From CALFCE01 sp964411665 (GTDB lineage: Bacteria; Pseudomonadota; Gammaproteobacteria; Granulosicoccales; Granulosicoccaceae), in the NCBI GenBank assembly GCA_964411665.1, contig CAYPMR010000080.1:1-16197 (forward strand): a stretch of DNA of 16,197 nucleotides, written 5' to 3'. Below, in pieces: positions 1 through 8,297 of the stretch (positions are counted from its first letter, which is position 1; the number at the start of each line of letters is the position of its first letter). Position numbers and translations under genes: made by a program. Below the pieces are notes generated by a model. The model saw only the letters and a program-made list of their open reading frames with translations. It did not search any database and was not told the origin of the DNA.

Positions 1-1
1 A

Positions 2-3000
2 CTTGCCGATGGTACTTATGAAGTCGTAGCTACCATTACCGATCTCTCTGGCAACACCACCAGTGATGCTACTAACAATGAACTAACCGTCGACACGAAT
101 CCTCCGGTTGTTCCAACCGTTGCTACACAAACTACCAGTAACACCACACCGGTTATCTCCGGTACCGCGACCGTCGCTCCCGGTGAAACGCTGACAGTCA
201 CGGTTGATGGCGTCACTTACACAGCGGGTGACGGCAACCTCGTGGATAACGGTGACGGGACATTCGATCTGACTATACCGACAGTGCTGGCTGAAGCCAC
301 CTACCCTGTTACCGTTACTGTCATAGATGCCGCTGGCAACGCCAGCACTGATACCAGCACCGGTGAGCTGATCATTGATACAACGCCTCCACCCGCGCCG
401 ACTGTTGCACCACAGAACACCAACAACACCACGCCGACTATTTCCGGCACCGCAACGGTTGCGCCGGATGACACCCTGACAGTTACTGTTGATGGTGTGA
501 CCTACACAGCAGGTGACGGCAACCTCGTTGACAATGGTGATGGCACTTGGGATTTGACAATACCTGTTCCCTTGGCTGAAGGGGCTTATGATGTTATTGC
601 AACTGTCACTGATACCGCGGGTAATGCTACAGAAGATGCAACTGCCGGGGAATTGGTTATCGATACAACTCCACCGGTTGCACCGACGGTTATCTCACAG
701 AATACAAGCAACACCACGCCTACTATCCAGGGGACTGCCACTGTTCCACCGGGCGGCGTACTGACTGTAACAGTTGATGGGGTCACCTACACTGCCGGGG
801 ATGGCAACCTCGTGGACAATGGCGATGGTACTTGGGATTTGAGTGTGCCGGTTGCACTAGCCGACAACACCTATCCTGTAACAGCTACAGTTGTGGATGC
901 AGCCGGCAATGCTATCAACGATGCGACAACTAGCGAACTTGTTATCGATACCGTTGCACCACAGATACCAACGGTAACACCCCAACTCACTAACAACACA
1001 ACGCCAGTAATAGCAGGCACAGCTGTCCTTGCTCCTGGTGAAATACTGACAGTCACGGTTGATGGTACCACCTACACGGCTGGCGACGGTAACCTTGTTG
1101 ACAATGGTGATGGTACCTGGACGCTNNNNNNNNNNNNNNNNNNNNNNNNNNNNNNNNNNNNNNNNNNNNNNNNNNNNNNNNNNNNNNNNNNNNNNNNNNN
1201 NNNNNNNNNNNNNNNNNNNNNNNNNTTATAGCCACAGTTACCGATGCGGCCGGAAACACCAGCACTGATATCAGTACTGGCGAACTAACCATCGATACAA
1301 CAGCTTCTGCGACACCAACAGTAACTGCGCAAACTACCAACAACACCAGTCCTGTAATCAGTGGTACTGCAACGGTTGCACCTGGAGATTCATTGACGGT
1401 TACGGTTAATGGTGTCACCTACACAGCGGGCGACGGCAATCTGGTTGATAATGGTGATGGCACATGGACGCTGACGATACCTGCACCCTTGGCGGAAGGC
1501 AGTTACGATGTTTTTGCCACAGTTACTGATGCGGCCGGCAATATCAGTACAGATATCAGTAGTGACGAACTGATCATTGACACAACAGCACCTGCAACAC
1601 CGACTGTAGTCGCGCAAACTACCAATAACGCCAGCCCGATAATTACCGGTACAGCAACCGTTGAGCCGGGCGGCACCTTAACGGTGACGGTTGATGGCAC
1701 CACCTATACGGCAGGCGATGGATTCCTTGTCGACAATGGTGATGGCACTTGGGCACTAGCGATTCCAGTATCACTGGCAGAAGGGTCTTATGATGTTGTT
1801 GTAAACGTGACTGATGCTGCTGGCAACAGCTCCAGTGATGCTACCGTCGGTGAGCTAATTATTGATTTAACTGCACCGGTTGCTCCCGGTGTTACCAGTC
1901 AGACAACTAATAACGCCACGCCAGTCATTGCAGGTACTGCAACTCTAGCGACTGGAGACGTGTTAACCGTTGAGGTCAATGGTGTCACATACACCGCGGG
2001 TGATGGTGACCTCATTGACAATGGAGACGGTACATGGGCCTTGACCATTCCAACTACCAATACCCTGGCAGAAAATCTCTATCAGGTTATTGCCACCGTT
2101 ACTGACGCTGCAGGCAATAGCGTAGTCGATCCAGGCTTGGATGATTTACTGGTCGATCTAACCGCACCTGCTTCACCCGGGGTAACCAGTCAGACGACCA
2201 ATAACACTACGCCGGTAATTGAAGGGATCGCAACCCTCGCACCGGGTGATACATTATCAGTGACCGTCAATGGCGTAACCTATGTCGCGGGTGACGGCAA
2301 TCTGGTTGATAACGGTGATGGCACCTGGACTCTATCCATTCCTGTCGTGTTGACCGAGGGCCTATACGATGTAACCGCTACAGTCACTGACAGTGCAGGT
2401 AACATCAGCACGGATCCTGGTTCGGGTGAACTACTGATCGATACCACACTGCCTGTTACACCAACAGTTGTACCGCAGTTCACCAATGACACCACACCCG
2501 TTATATCCGGTACAGCGAATGCCGGGCCCGGTGAAACTCTGACTGTCACTGTTGATGGTGTGACTTACTCCGCTGGAGACGGCAACCTCGTTGACAATGG
2601 AGATGGCACTTGGGATCTCACCATTCCAACACCCCTGGCCGAAGGATCTTATGATGTCATTGCCACGATCACTGATGCCGCTGGCAACACCAGTACGGAT
2701 ACAGGTGGTGGTGAACTGGTCATTGACACGACCCCACCGACCGCACCTACTGTTAACGTGGTGGTTACCAACAACGGAACACCTGTTATCTCCGGCACTA
2801 CTTCAACCGTGCCCGGCGAAACACTGAGTGTTACGGTCAATGGCATCACATACACAGAAGGTGACGGTAACCTTGTCGTCAATGCTGATGGCACATGGGA
2901 TCTGACCATTCCTGTCACCGATACACTTGCCGATGGCGTTTATGACGTCATCGCTACCATTACTGATCTCTCTGGTAACGCCACCAGCGATGCCAGTACC

Positions 3001-3870
3001 AACGAATTAACCGTTGATACGAGTCCACCCGTTGTTCCAACTGTTGCTGCACAGAACACCAATAACTCCATGCCGGTTATTTCCGGTACCGCGACCGTCG
3101 CTCCCGGTGAAACACTGACAGTCACCATTAATGGTATGACTTACACAGCTGGCGACGGTAACCTGACTGACAATGGCGATGGAACATGGACTTTGGCTGT
3201 ATCTAACGCGCTGGCGGACAATACCTACCCTGTCACTGTTACTGTTATCGATGTGGCTGGCAATGCCAGTACAGATACCAGCACAAGCGAACTGGCGATC
3301 GATACAACCAGTCCTGCTGAGCCAACCGTTACGCCGCAGAACACCAATAACGACACGCCAGTTATTTCCGGCACTGCAACTGTTGCACAGGGCGACACCT
3401 TAACGGTCACTGTCAATGGTGTGACCTACACGGCTGGTGACGGCAATCTCGTTGATAATGGCGATGGGACCTGGACACTATCGATTCCTACTGCACTACC
3501 TGATGGAACCTATGATGTGATTGCGACAGTGACTGATGCCACTGGTAATAGCAGCAGCGACTCCGGTACAGGCGAGCTTGTCATTGATACCACACCGCCG
3601 GCAATACCGACGGTTGAATCACTGACAACCGAAGATCCCAAACCGACATTATCAGGCACAGCTGTAACAAGCCCGGGAGATACCTTAACCGTCACAGTCG
3701 ATGGCACTACCTACACAGCAGGTGACGGTAACCTTATTGATAATGGTGATGGAACCTGGACACTTAATTTACCGATCGATCTTGCCGTGGGTATCTACGA
3801 CATTCAAGTCAGCATAACCGATAGCGTCGGTAACACGACAGTCAGTGAACCGGGGCAATTAACCATTCAG
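2..3870 (+). repeat. Tandem ~285-bp Ig-like coding repeats (about 13 units)
   Basis: The Asp or Asn codon that opens the D/N-G-x-T-Y-T-A-G-D-G motif occurs at 206, 491, 776, 1061, (gap), 1408, 1693, 1978, 2269, 2554, 2839, 3130, 3415 and 3700. Spacing is exactly 285 bp, except 291 bp after 1978 and after 2839, where two extra residues (as in TNTLAEN and TDTLADG) lengthen one loop. The last unit (3700 onward) is more diverged. The window-start segment closely matches the segment from 2926, suggesting duplication of multi-unit blocks. Antisense frames are repeatedly open across these units only because the sequence is periodic. Confidence 0.95.
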
Positions 3871-4911
3871 ACACCAGCAGTTGCGCCTGTAGAACCAGTA
3901 ACGCCGCCCGATGCAGATTTCGATGGTGACGGCGTGCCTGATTCAATCGACCTTGATGATGATAACGATGGTATACCTGATACCACAGAGGGTTCATTCG
4001 ATAGCGACGGCGACGGACATCCGGATTTTCAGGACCTGGACAGCGACAACGATGGTATTGCCGATATCATCGAAGTCGGTGGTGATGACATCAACAACGA
4101 CTACCTTGTTGATGATTTCATCGATACAGACAATAATGGTTTGTCAGATGATCTTCAGCTCTTTCCTTTTGAGTTGGTTGACAGTGATAGCGATCTAATA
4201 GCCGACTACCGCGATCTGGATTCCGACAATGACGGCCTCACTGACCTGTTGGAAAGTGGTGGAGTCGACAACGACAATAACGGACGTATTGATAACTTTG
4301 CCGACGATAACAATGACGGCGCCGATGACAACAATCAGATAAACGGTCCAAGTGGTCGTGACACAGATGAAGACGGTATCCCGAATCGTCTGGATCTGGA
4401 TACGGACAACGATGGACTCTTTGACCTGGTCGAATCAGGTGGATTCGATGATCTTAATGATGGCATCCTGGATTCGGTGCAGGATATTGATCTTGACGGC
4501 ATCCCTGACAGGGTCGATGCAGATATCACACTGGGGGAAGATGCCGATGGTGACGGTATTGATGACCGGTTTGACGCTACTTTTCTGGATGAATCAGACA
4601 CTGATGGTGATGGCATAGTGGACAGTGCTGACCCTGACGCCAATGGCGACGGATTTGCTGATGATGCGCTGAACAATTTGGCACTTGGCCAAGCACTACC
4701 CGACAGTAACGGCAATGGTGCTGTGGATGTGCTGGAACCGGACGAGGACGGTATTATTCATGCCGGACTGAGTGGCGTGGGTGGCTTGGGTTGCAGTATC
4801 TACAGCGATACAAATACTAAAGCACCAGTGGATCCATTGTTCTTACTACTACTTGCCTCTAGCAGTGTTTATCTCTGGCGACGATCAAGTGTTAGACGAC
4901 GGGCGAGATAG
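2..4911 (+). CDS. Giant Ig-like repeat surface protein with Ca-binding repeats and C-terminal anchor (5' end outside window, internal gap)
   Basis: Large secreted, probably surface-attached or adhesin-like protein. The frame is open from base 2, so the N-terminus lies outside the window. About 13 tandem bacterial Ig-like units of 95 or 97 residues run to about 3870; each carries a core such as VTYTAGDGNLVDNGDGTW followed by a strand like VIATVTDAAGN. A short Pro-rich linker (about 3880-3915) leads into an Asp-rich region (3913-4760) with many DxDxDGxxD-type loops, resembling thrombospondin type 3 calcium-binding repeats. The last ~45 residues contain a GCSI motif, a hydrophobic stretch (FLLLLASSSVYLW) and an Arg-rich end, the shape of a C-terminal sorting signal. 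The gene is interrupted by 100 N; the frame is 2 before and 1 after, which fits an intact gene only if the true gap is not 100 bases. The adhesin role is inferred. Stop TAG at 4909-4911. Confidence 0.9.
1126..1225. other. Assembly gap (100 N) inside the repeat array
   Basis: This is exactly 100 N, the conventional placeholder for a gap of unknown size. Left of it the repeat reads to the GTWT-L position; right of it the sequence resumes at the V-I-A-T-V strand of a repeat. Comparison with the following unit shows that 38 bases are missing if no repeat unit was lost, or 38 + 285n if n units were collapsed. A true length of 100 would break the frame. Confidence 0.97.
3913..4760 (+). other. Asp-rich TSP3-like calcium-binding region of the giant repeat protein
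   Basis: The translated region is dense in loops such as DFDGDGVPD, DDDNDGIPD, DSDGDGHPD, DTDEDGIPN and DTDGDGIVD, separated by short acidic spacers. This is the pattern of thrombospondin type 3-like repeats, which bind calcium and often form a rigid stalk next to a C-terminal anchor in bacterial surface proteins. Spacers such as LLESGG and LVESGG recur, so the region itself arose by duplication. Confidence 0.85.
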
Positions 4912-4936
4912 CTAACATCTATCTCTTTAGCCCGTC
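4898..4936. terminator. Possible bidirectional terminator hairpin between convergent genes
   Basis: GACGGGC (4898-4904) pairs with GCCCGTC (4930-4936), and inside it AGATA (4906-4910) pairs with TATCT (4920-4924). The hairpin covers the stop codon of the repeat protein and sits just downstream of the convergent UDG-like gene. There is no clear T-tract on either strand, so intrinsic termination is only a possibility. Confidence 0.4.
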
Positions 4937-4943
4937 TCCTAAT

Positions 4944-5591
4944 TCATTCCAATCCATACAGCGTCTTTATTTGCTGTAAAAATATGTTTTGACCGCCATA
5001 GCTCGGGTGTCTGACTTTCATACATTTGACAGAGCCTGCCATCCGGTCAACTGACTTTTGAGCATCATTTCCAATAGCAACTAATTGTCTGGGTTTCAGG
5101 ATACTGATTAAAATTGCTAGTATTTCCTCACCCGCTTCCCGCTCTTTCGCATTGTGTGATCGATTGGTAAACGGCTCACCTGCTTCGAACGGATGTAATG
5201 GAAACACATTCCAGAGAAATACAGGATCCGAAATCTTATTCAGAACATCCCAAACAACCGAAGCGGTTCGTTCAGGCACAGCTTGTCCTTTAGTTATTTT
5301 AGACGTGTTAACTCCCCATCTTTCAACATGCATCGGTAAATGGATATCGTCGGTTAGTGCTAACCCCGTTCGTCTACCACCTCTATGCCCGAGATCCCGG
5401 CCAATCCAGATTGAATCAATTTCAACTCTGGATGCAGCTTTCAGGATATTTGAGAGAAGAACTTTTCTCTTTCCCGGTGAAGCTTTGTAATCGTGTATCA
5501 CGCAACGGTCAACGTAGGGATTGAATGTATTATCAAAGTTGAGCGCCTCCAGCTCTTTTACAAAATTGCGAATATTCAAAACTCTGTCCAA
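4944..5591 (-). CDS. Uracil-DNA glycosylase superfamily protein
   Basis: 215 residues. Members of this superfamily (PF03167 type) excise uracil or related bases from DNA. The visible motifs occur in superfamily order: WIGRDLGHRGGRRTG (residues 62-76, the active-site glycine-rich loop), FLWNVFPLHP (125-134), VAIGNDA (171-177) and VRHPSYGGQ (193-201, the C-terminal His-Pro-Ser DNA-contact motif). The first motif has RDLG where classical family 4/5 enzymes have GEAPG, so activity on uracil should not be assumed. The start is TTG (complement of 5589-5591) with no strong Shine-Dalgarno; an in-frame stop at 5607-5609 prevents much extension, and the family N-terminus (FVxxLxxLxFxNTFNPY) is complete from here. 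It is a single gene, convergent with the repeat protein and divergent from the aldolase-family gene. Confidence 0.85.
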   Translation of the reverse strand: MDRVLNIRNFVKELEALNFDNTFNPYVDRCVIHDYKASPGKRKVLLSNILKAASRVEIDSIWIGRDLGHRGGRRTGLALTDDIHLPMHVERWGVNTSKITKGQAVPERTASVVWDVLNKISDPVFLWNVFPLHPFEAGEPFTNRSHNAKEREAGEEILAILISILKPRQLVAIGNDAQKSVDRMAGSVKCMKVRHPSYGGQNIFLQQIKTLYGLE

Positions 5592-5935
5592 CGGATTCCG
5601 GGGTGGCTATGGCCTCGATCTGTTCGTTCTACCAGTAGACTATCAGCACCGGGTGATACATATTTTACTGATGTAACAGGCTCAGATACGGACCTAAATT
5701 GTCTCACACGAGCGGATTTCCTGTGTTTTGAAGATTGACACCTCATCAAAGAGCCCCAACAGGCTGATGCGGCCGGTTCGCGGTGGAGGCATAATTTACT
5801 TCATGATATTCTGAGCGCACAGACTACAAAAAAATAACAATAAATCCATATAAAAGTCAAAATCTGACGATTGTTTGTAGGGTTCAAAAATAGATAACTT
5901 TTTCGGACCTTATCTCAACAAACGGAGACACGGTC
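5592..5935. other. Intergenic region between divergent UDG-like and aldolase-family genes
   Basis: 344 bp with no convincing gene. The right half (about 5825-5910) is AT-rich and probably holds the promoter of the downstream class II aldolase-family gene, but I cannot pick a well-spaced -35/-10 pair. A short inverted repeat GTCA-n4-TGAC (5856-5867) lies about 70 bp before the start codon. Short + strand open frames in the left half have no recognisable protein features. Confidence 0.5.
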
Positions 5936-6787
5936 ATGCAAACATCACAAGCCACTGATAGCGCACAGGCACAAAGCAATTCACTGGACAATCGTGAATC
6001 CATCTATCAACCCGAACAGGACGGATTGATTTTCCCGCGAGCGCCAGAATTCAATTCAATTGCTGAAGAACGTGAACACAGAAAACAAAGACTGGTTGCG
6101 GGTTGCCGAGCATTCGCCATGCACAACTTTGACTATGGCATGGCCGGACATATTTCAGTACGCGATCCCGAGCATACCAATTTGTACTGGACCAATCCGA
6201 TGGCCGTTCATTTTTCACAAGTAAAAATGTCCAACCTGATTCTTGCCGATCACGAAGGCAAGGTAGTTGAGGGGCAGCATGCGATCAATCGGGCTGGATT
6301 CGTCGTGCACTCCTCAGTCCATGAAGCACACCCTGATGTCTTAGCGATGTGTCATGCTCATACGCCACACGGCACAGCCTGGTGCTCTACCGGAAAACCG
6401 ATCGATCCCTACAATCAAGACGCTGCCTGTTTTTATGACAATCACGCTGTCGTCAGCGACGATGGTGGTGCGGTTACGGTATTTACTGATCAGGGTGACG
6501 GCGTGGTGCAGGCTTTTGAAAAAAATCGCGCTGTATTGCATCAGAATCACGGCATACTGACCGCCAGCCGTCACAGTGTCGATGATGCTGTGTTCTGGTT
6601 CATTGCAATGGATCGTTGTTGCCATGTACAACTGTTAATAGAAGCGGCAGCAACCAAACCGCCGATGATGGAAGAGAAAGCGGCTCTCCATTCAGCCAAA
6701 CATGTGGGCAGTGATTATCTTGGCTGGTTACATTTTCAACCCATTTACGATCAGGTCGTTGCAGCAAACCCAGATATGTTTGACTGA
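5936..6787 (+). CDS. Class II aldolase/adducin family protein
   Basis: 283 residues, cytoplasmic. The family includes zinc-dependent sugar-phosphate aldolases and epimerases, plus adducin-like proteins of other or unknown function. Zinc-site histidines are visible: His140 and His142 in MCHAHTPHG and His205 in LHQNHGIL. GMAGHIS (68-74) matches the family's GNxS-type phosphate-binding loop. The position of the catalytic/metal Glu of fuculose-1-phosphate aldolase (four residues before the conserved His125) is Gly121, in INRAGFVVH. That matches the adducin-like branch rather than a classical aldolase, so the substrate is unknown. Start ATG 5936 has GGAG at 5923-5926, nine bases upstream. About the first 45 residues are a polar extension before the domain. 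Stop at 6785-6787; convergent with the PPK2 gene. Confidence 0.88.
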   Translation: MQTSQATDSAQAQSNSLDNRESIYQPEQDGLIFPRAPEFNSIAEEREHRKQRLVAGCRAFAMHNFDYGMAGHISVRDPEHTNLYWTNPMAVHFSQVKMSNLILADHEGKVVEGQHAINRAGFVVHSSVHEAHPDVLAMCHAHTPHGTAWCSTGKPIDPYNQDAACFYDNHAVVSDDGGAVTVFTDQGDGVVQAFEKNRAVLHQNHGILTASRHSVDDAVFWFIAMDRCCHVQLLIEAAATKPPMMEEKAALHSAKHVGSDYLGWLHFQPIYDQVVAANPDMFD

Positions 6788-6805
6788 GGCTGTACCAAAA
6801 CCGGG

Positions 6806-6841
6806 AAACGGCTAAAGGAAAACTTATTGTTCCAGCCGTTT
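6806..6841. terminator. Possible terminator hairpin between aldolase-family gene and ppk2
   Basis: AAACGGCT (6806-6813) pairs perfectly with AGCCGTTT (6834-6841), with a 20-nt loop, followed on the + strand by TTTT. It lies 19 bp after the stop of the aldolase-family gene and its right arm overlaps the 3' end of the convergent PPK2 gene. Arms and short T-run suit rightward termination; the loop is long. Confidence 0.4.
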
Positions 6842-7729
6842 TCGGATTGCGTCCATATTTTTCAGCAACTCTTTGTCTACTTTAGGCCAGTTTAAATTAA
6901 GGCTCTCTAGCTGCGAAAGAATATTGGCAGCAACCAGTAATCTTAGATTAAGTTTGTCATCAGCCGGTATAGTGACCCAAGGGGCATGTTCCGTAGCAGT
7001 TGAATTAATACAGTCTTCAAAGGCACTCATGTAGGCAGGCCAGTATTCTCTTTCATCAACATCCGAGGTTGTAAACTTCCAGTGTTTCTCTGGATTGTCG
7101 AGACGGGCGATCAACCTCTTAGCCTGTTCTTCATGGGATACATTGAGAAAAAACTTAATCGTTCTAATCCCGTTACCGGTGGTGTACTTCTCAAAATTTC
7201 TGATTTCATCGAAACGGCTTAGAAACACCTCTTCCGGATCGACTGTCAATTCTTCTGGTAGACGTTGGTAATCAGTCAATATTTCCGGGTGAACTCTGAC
7301 AACCAACACCTCTTCGTAGTAAGAGCGGTTAAATACACCCAGCCTGCCTCGTTCAGGCATTCGTTGTATAACACGCCACAGATACCCATGATCCAATTCT
7401 TCGTCGCTTGGTTTCTTAAAGGAGAAAACTTGCGTAACAGCCGGATTAACGCCGGTTAAAACACGTCTGATCGTACCATCCTTCCCCGCCGCATCCATCG
7501 CCTGAAAGACCAGTAGAAGACCGTATCGATTCTGCGCGTACATAACCGCAAGTAATTCATCGATACGGGTCACCATAGATCGTAATTTCTTTCTATAGTC
7601 TTTTTTTGATGTGTAAAGAGGCTCTATATTGGTGGGTGCATCGGCTATAGAGAATTTTTCAGTACCATCGACTATGTAATCTGAGAGAGACCAATCAGAG
7701 CTATCGACAGGTGAATTATTTTTAGCCAC
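6824..7729 (-). CDS. Polyphosphate kinase 2 (PPK2) family protein
   Basis: PPK2 enzymes transfer phosphate between polyphosphate and nucleotides, in many members towards ADP or ATP formation. From the GTG start the protein has 301 residues. The Walker A motif AMDAAGKDGTIRR (about 77-89) and Walker B region FNRSYYEEVLVVRVHPE (133-149) are intact, and an Arg-rich lid with DVDEREYWPAYMSAFE lies near 223-238. The single-domain form resembles the short PPK2 classes (I/III type); nucleotide preference cannot be read from sequence. Start choice: the frame is open to TTG 7765 and ATG 7756, but GTG at 7727-7729 has AAGAGG eight bases upstream, the best ribosome site, and the residues before it do not look conserved. 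Divergent from the membrane-protein gene. Confidence 0.92.
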   Translation of the reverse strand: MAKNNSPVDSSDWSLSDYIVDGTEKFSIADAPTNIEPLYTSKKDYRKKLRSMVTRIDELLAVMYAQNRYGLLLVFQAMDAAGKDGTIRRVLTGVNPAVTQVFSFKKPSDEELDHGYLWRVIQRMPERGRLGVFNRSYYEEVLVVRVHPEILTDYQRLPEELTVDPEEVFLSRFDEIRNFEKYTTGNGIRTIKFFLNVSHEEQAKRLIARLDNPEKHWKFTTSDVDEREYWPAYMSAFEDCINSTATEHAPWVTIPADDKLNLRLLVAANILSQLESLNLNWPKVDKELLKNMDAIRKRLEQ

Positions 7730-7781
7730 GAATAGTGCCTCTTGTTTGTAAAACATCTGGATCAAAAACCCTACGTCGCCT

Positions 7782-7787
7782 AGTATA
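7782..7787 (-). promoter_or_regulatory. Candidate -10 element for ppk2
   Basis: On the - strand this reads TATACT, about 52 bases before the chosen GTG start in the short divergent region between ppk2 and the membrane-protein gene. No convincing -35 hexamer lies at 16-18 bp, so it is tentative. Confidence 0.25.
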
Positions 7788-7872
7788 GCTGTTTTTCGTC
7801 CAATCCAGCGTTTAGAGAATCGTATAAAGAATGGCGAAATTTCCGATAAACAATAGAAGGAACAAATAGTTG

Positions 7873-8241
7873 ATGGATATTATGTCATTGCAGTTACCGA
7901 TGGGAACGATAATGGTCGTTTGCATGTTAATAGCCTTGTTATTTTCAACGCGACTGCCGGTTATTAATATGCTACAGAAGTCTCCTGCTTTTCTAAGATG
8001 GCCAATTGCAGGCCTTGTACTAGCAGGAGGACTGTGGAATGTCCTCTGGTACGCTTTGCGTCATCTGACAGAGTTCTGGGGTATAGCCGCTTTGGTCTCC
8101 GGGCTGCTAATGCTGGTAGCTGCAGCTTATATCGCTATAAATTCAGGATTGCCAGAATGGCTACAGAAAGTCAGACCAGTGATTCTGTTGTTATTGACAG
8201 CTTGTATGCTGCTCTATGCGATTACGATTTTCCGGTTGTGA
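7873..8241 (+). CDS. Small four-helix inner-membrane protein, function unknown
   Basis: I do not recognise this family. The 122-residue product is almost entirely hydrophobic, with four likely transmembrane helices: about residues 9-25 (IMVVCMLIALLF), 43-60 (PIAGLVLAGGLWNVLWY), 68-89 (GIAALVSGLLMLVAAAYIA) and 101-119 (VILLLLTACMLLYAI). Short polar loops carry Arg and Lys. AGAAGGA (about 7854-7861) is the ribosome site. It is 11 bases before ATG 7873 and 8 before an in-frame TTG at 7870, so the start may be one codon earlier. It is divergent from ppk2 and convergent with tcuB; nothing shows functional linkage to either. Confidence 0.72.
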   Translation: MDIMSLQLPMGTIMVVCMLIALLFSTRLPVINMLQKSPAFLRWPIAGLVLAGGLWNVLWYALRHLTEFWGIAALVSGLLMLVAAAYIAINSGLPEWLQKVRPVILLLLTACMLLYAITIFRL

Positions 8242-8242
8242 C

Positions 8243-8289
8243 GTAACTATTCCCACGAAGTCTGACATTTCGTTTTCAAATGGGGTTAC
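8243..8289. terminator. Possible hairpin between membrane-protein gene and tcuB
   Basis: GTAAC (8243-8247) and CCCA (8252-8255) face TGGG (8281-8284) and GTTAC (8285-8289), giving an interrupted stem with a one-sided bulge. It fills the 56-bp gap between convergent stop codons. There is no long T-tract, so this is weak. Confidence 0.25.
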
Positions 8290-8297
8290 AAATAAGA

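Noticed and set aside
16..3707. Many antisense open frames of about 60-90 residues across the Ig-like array, all reading like TVTVSVSPGATVAVPEITG
   Set aside because: They recur with the 285-bp period and are the reverse reading of the same coding repeat; they have no start signals of their own.
206..3720. Regularly spaced repeats suggesting a CRISPR array
   Set aside because: The unit is 285 bp, translated in frame throughout and variable, unlike 25-40-bp identical repeats with unique spacers.
5493..5738. + strand open frame spanning the UDG-like gene start and the intergenic region
   Set aside because: Half of it is antisense to the UDG-like gene; no ribosome site or protein pattern.
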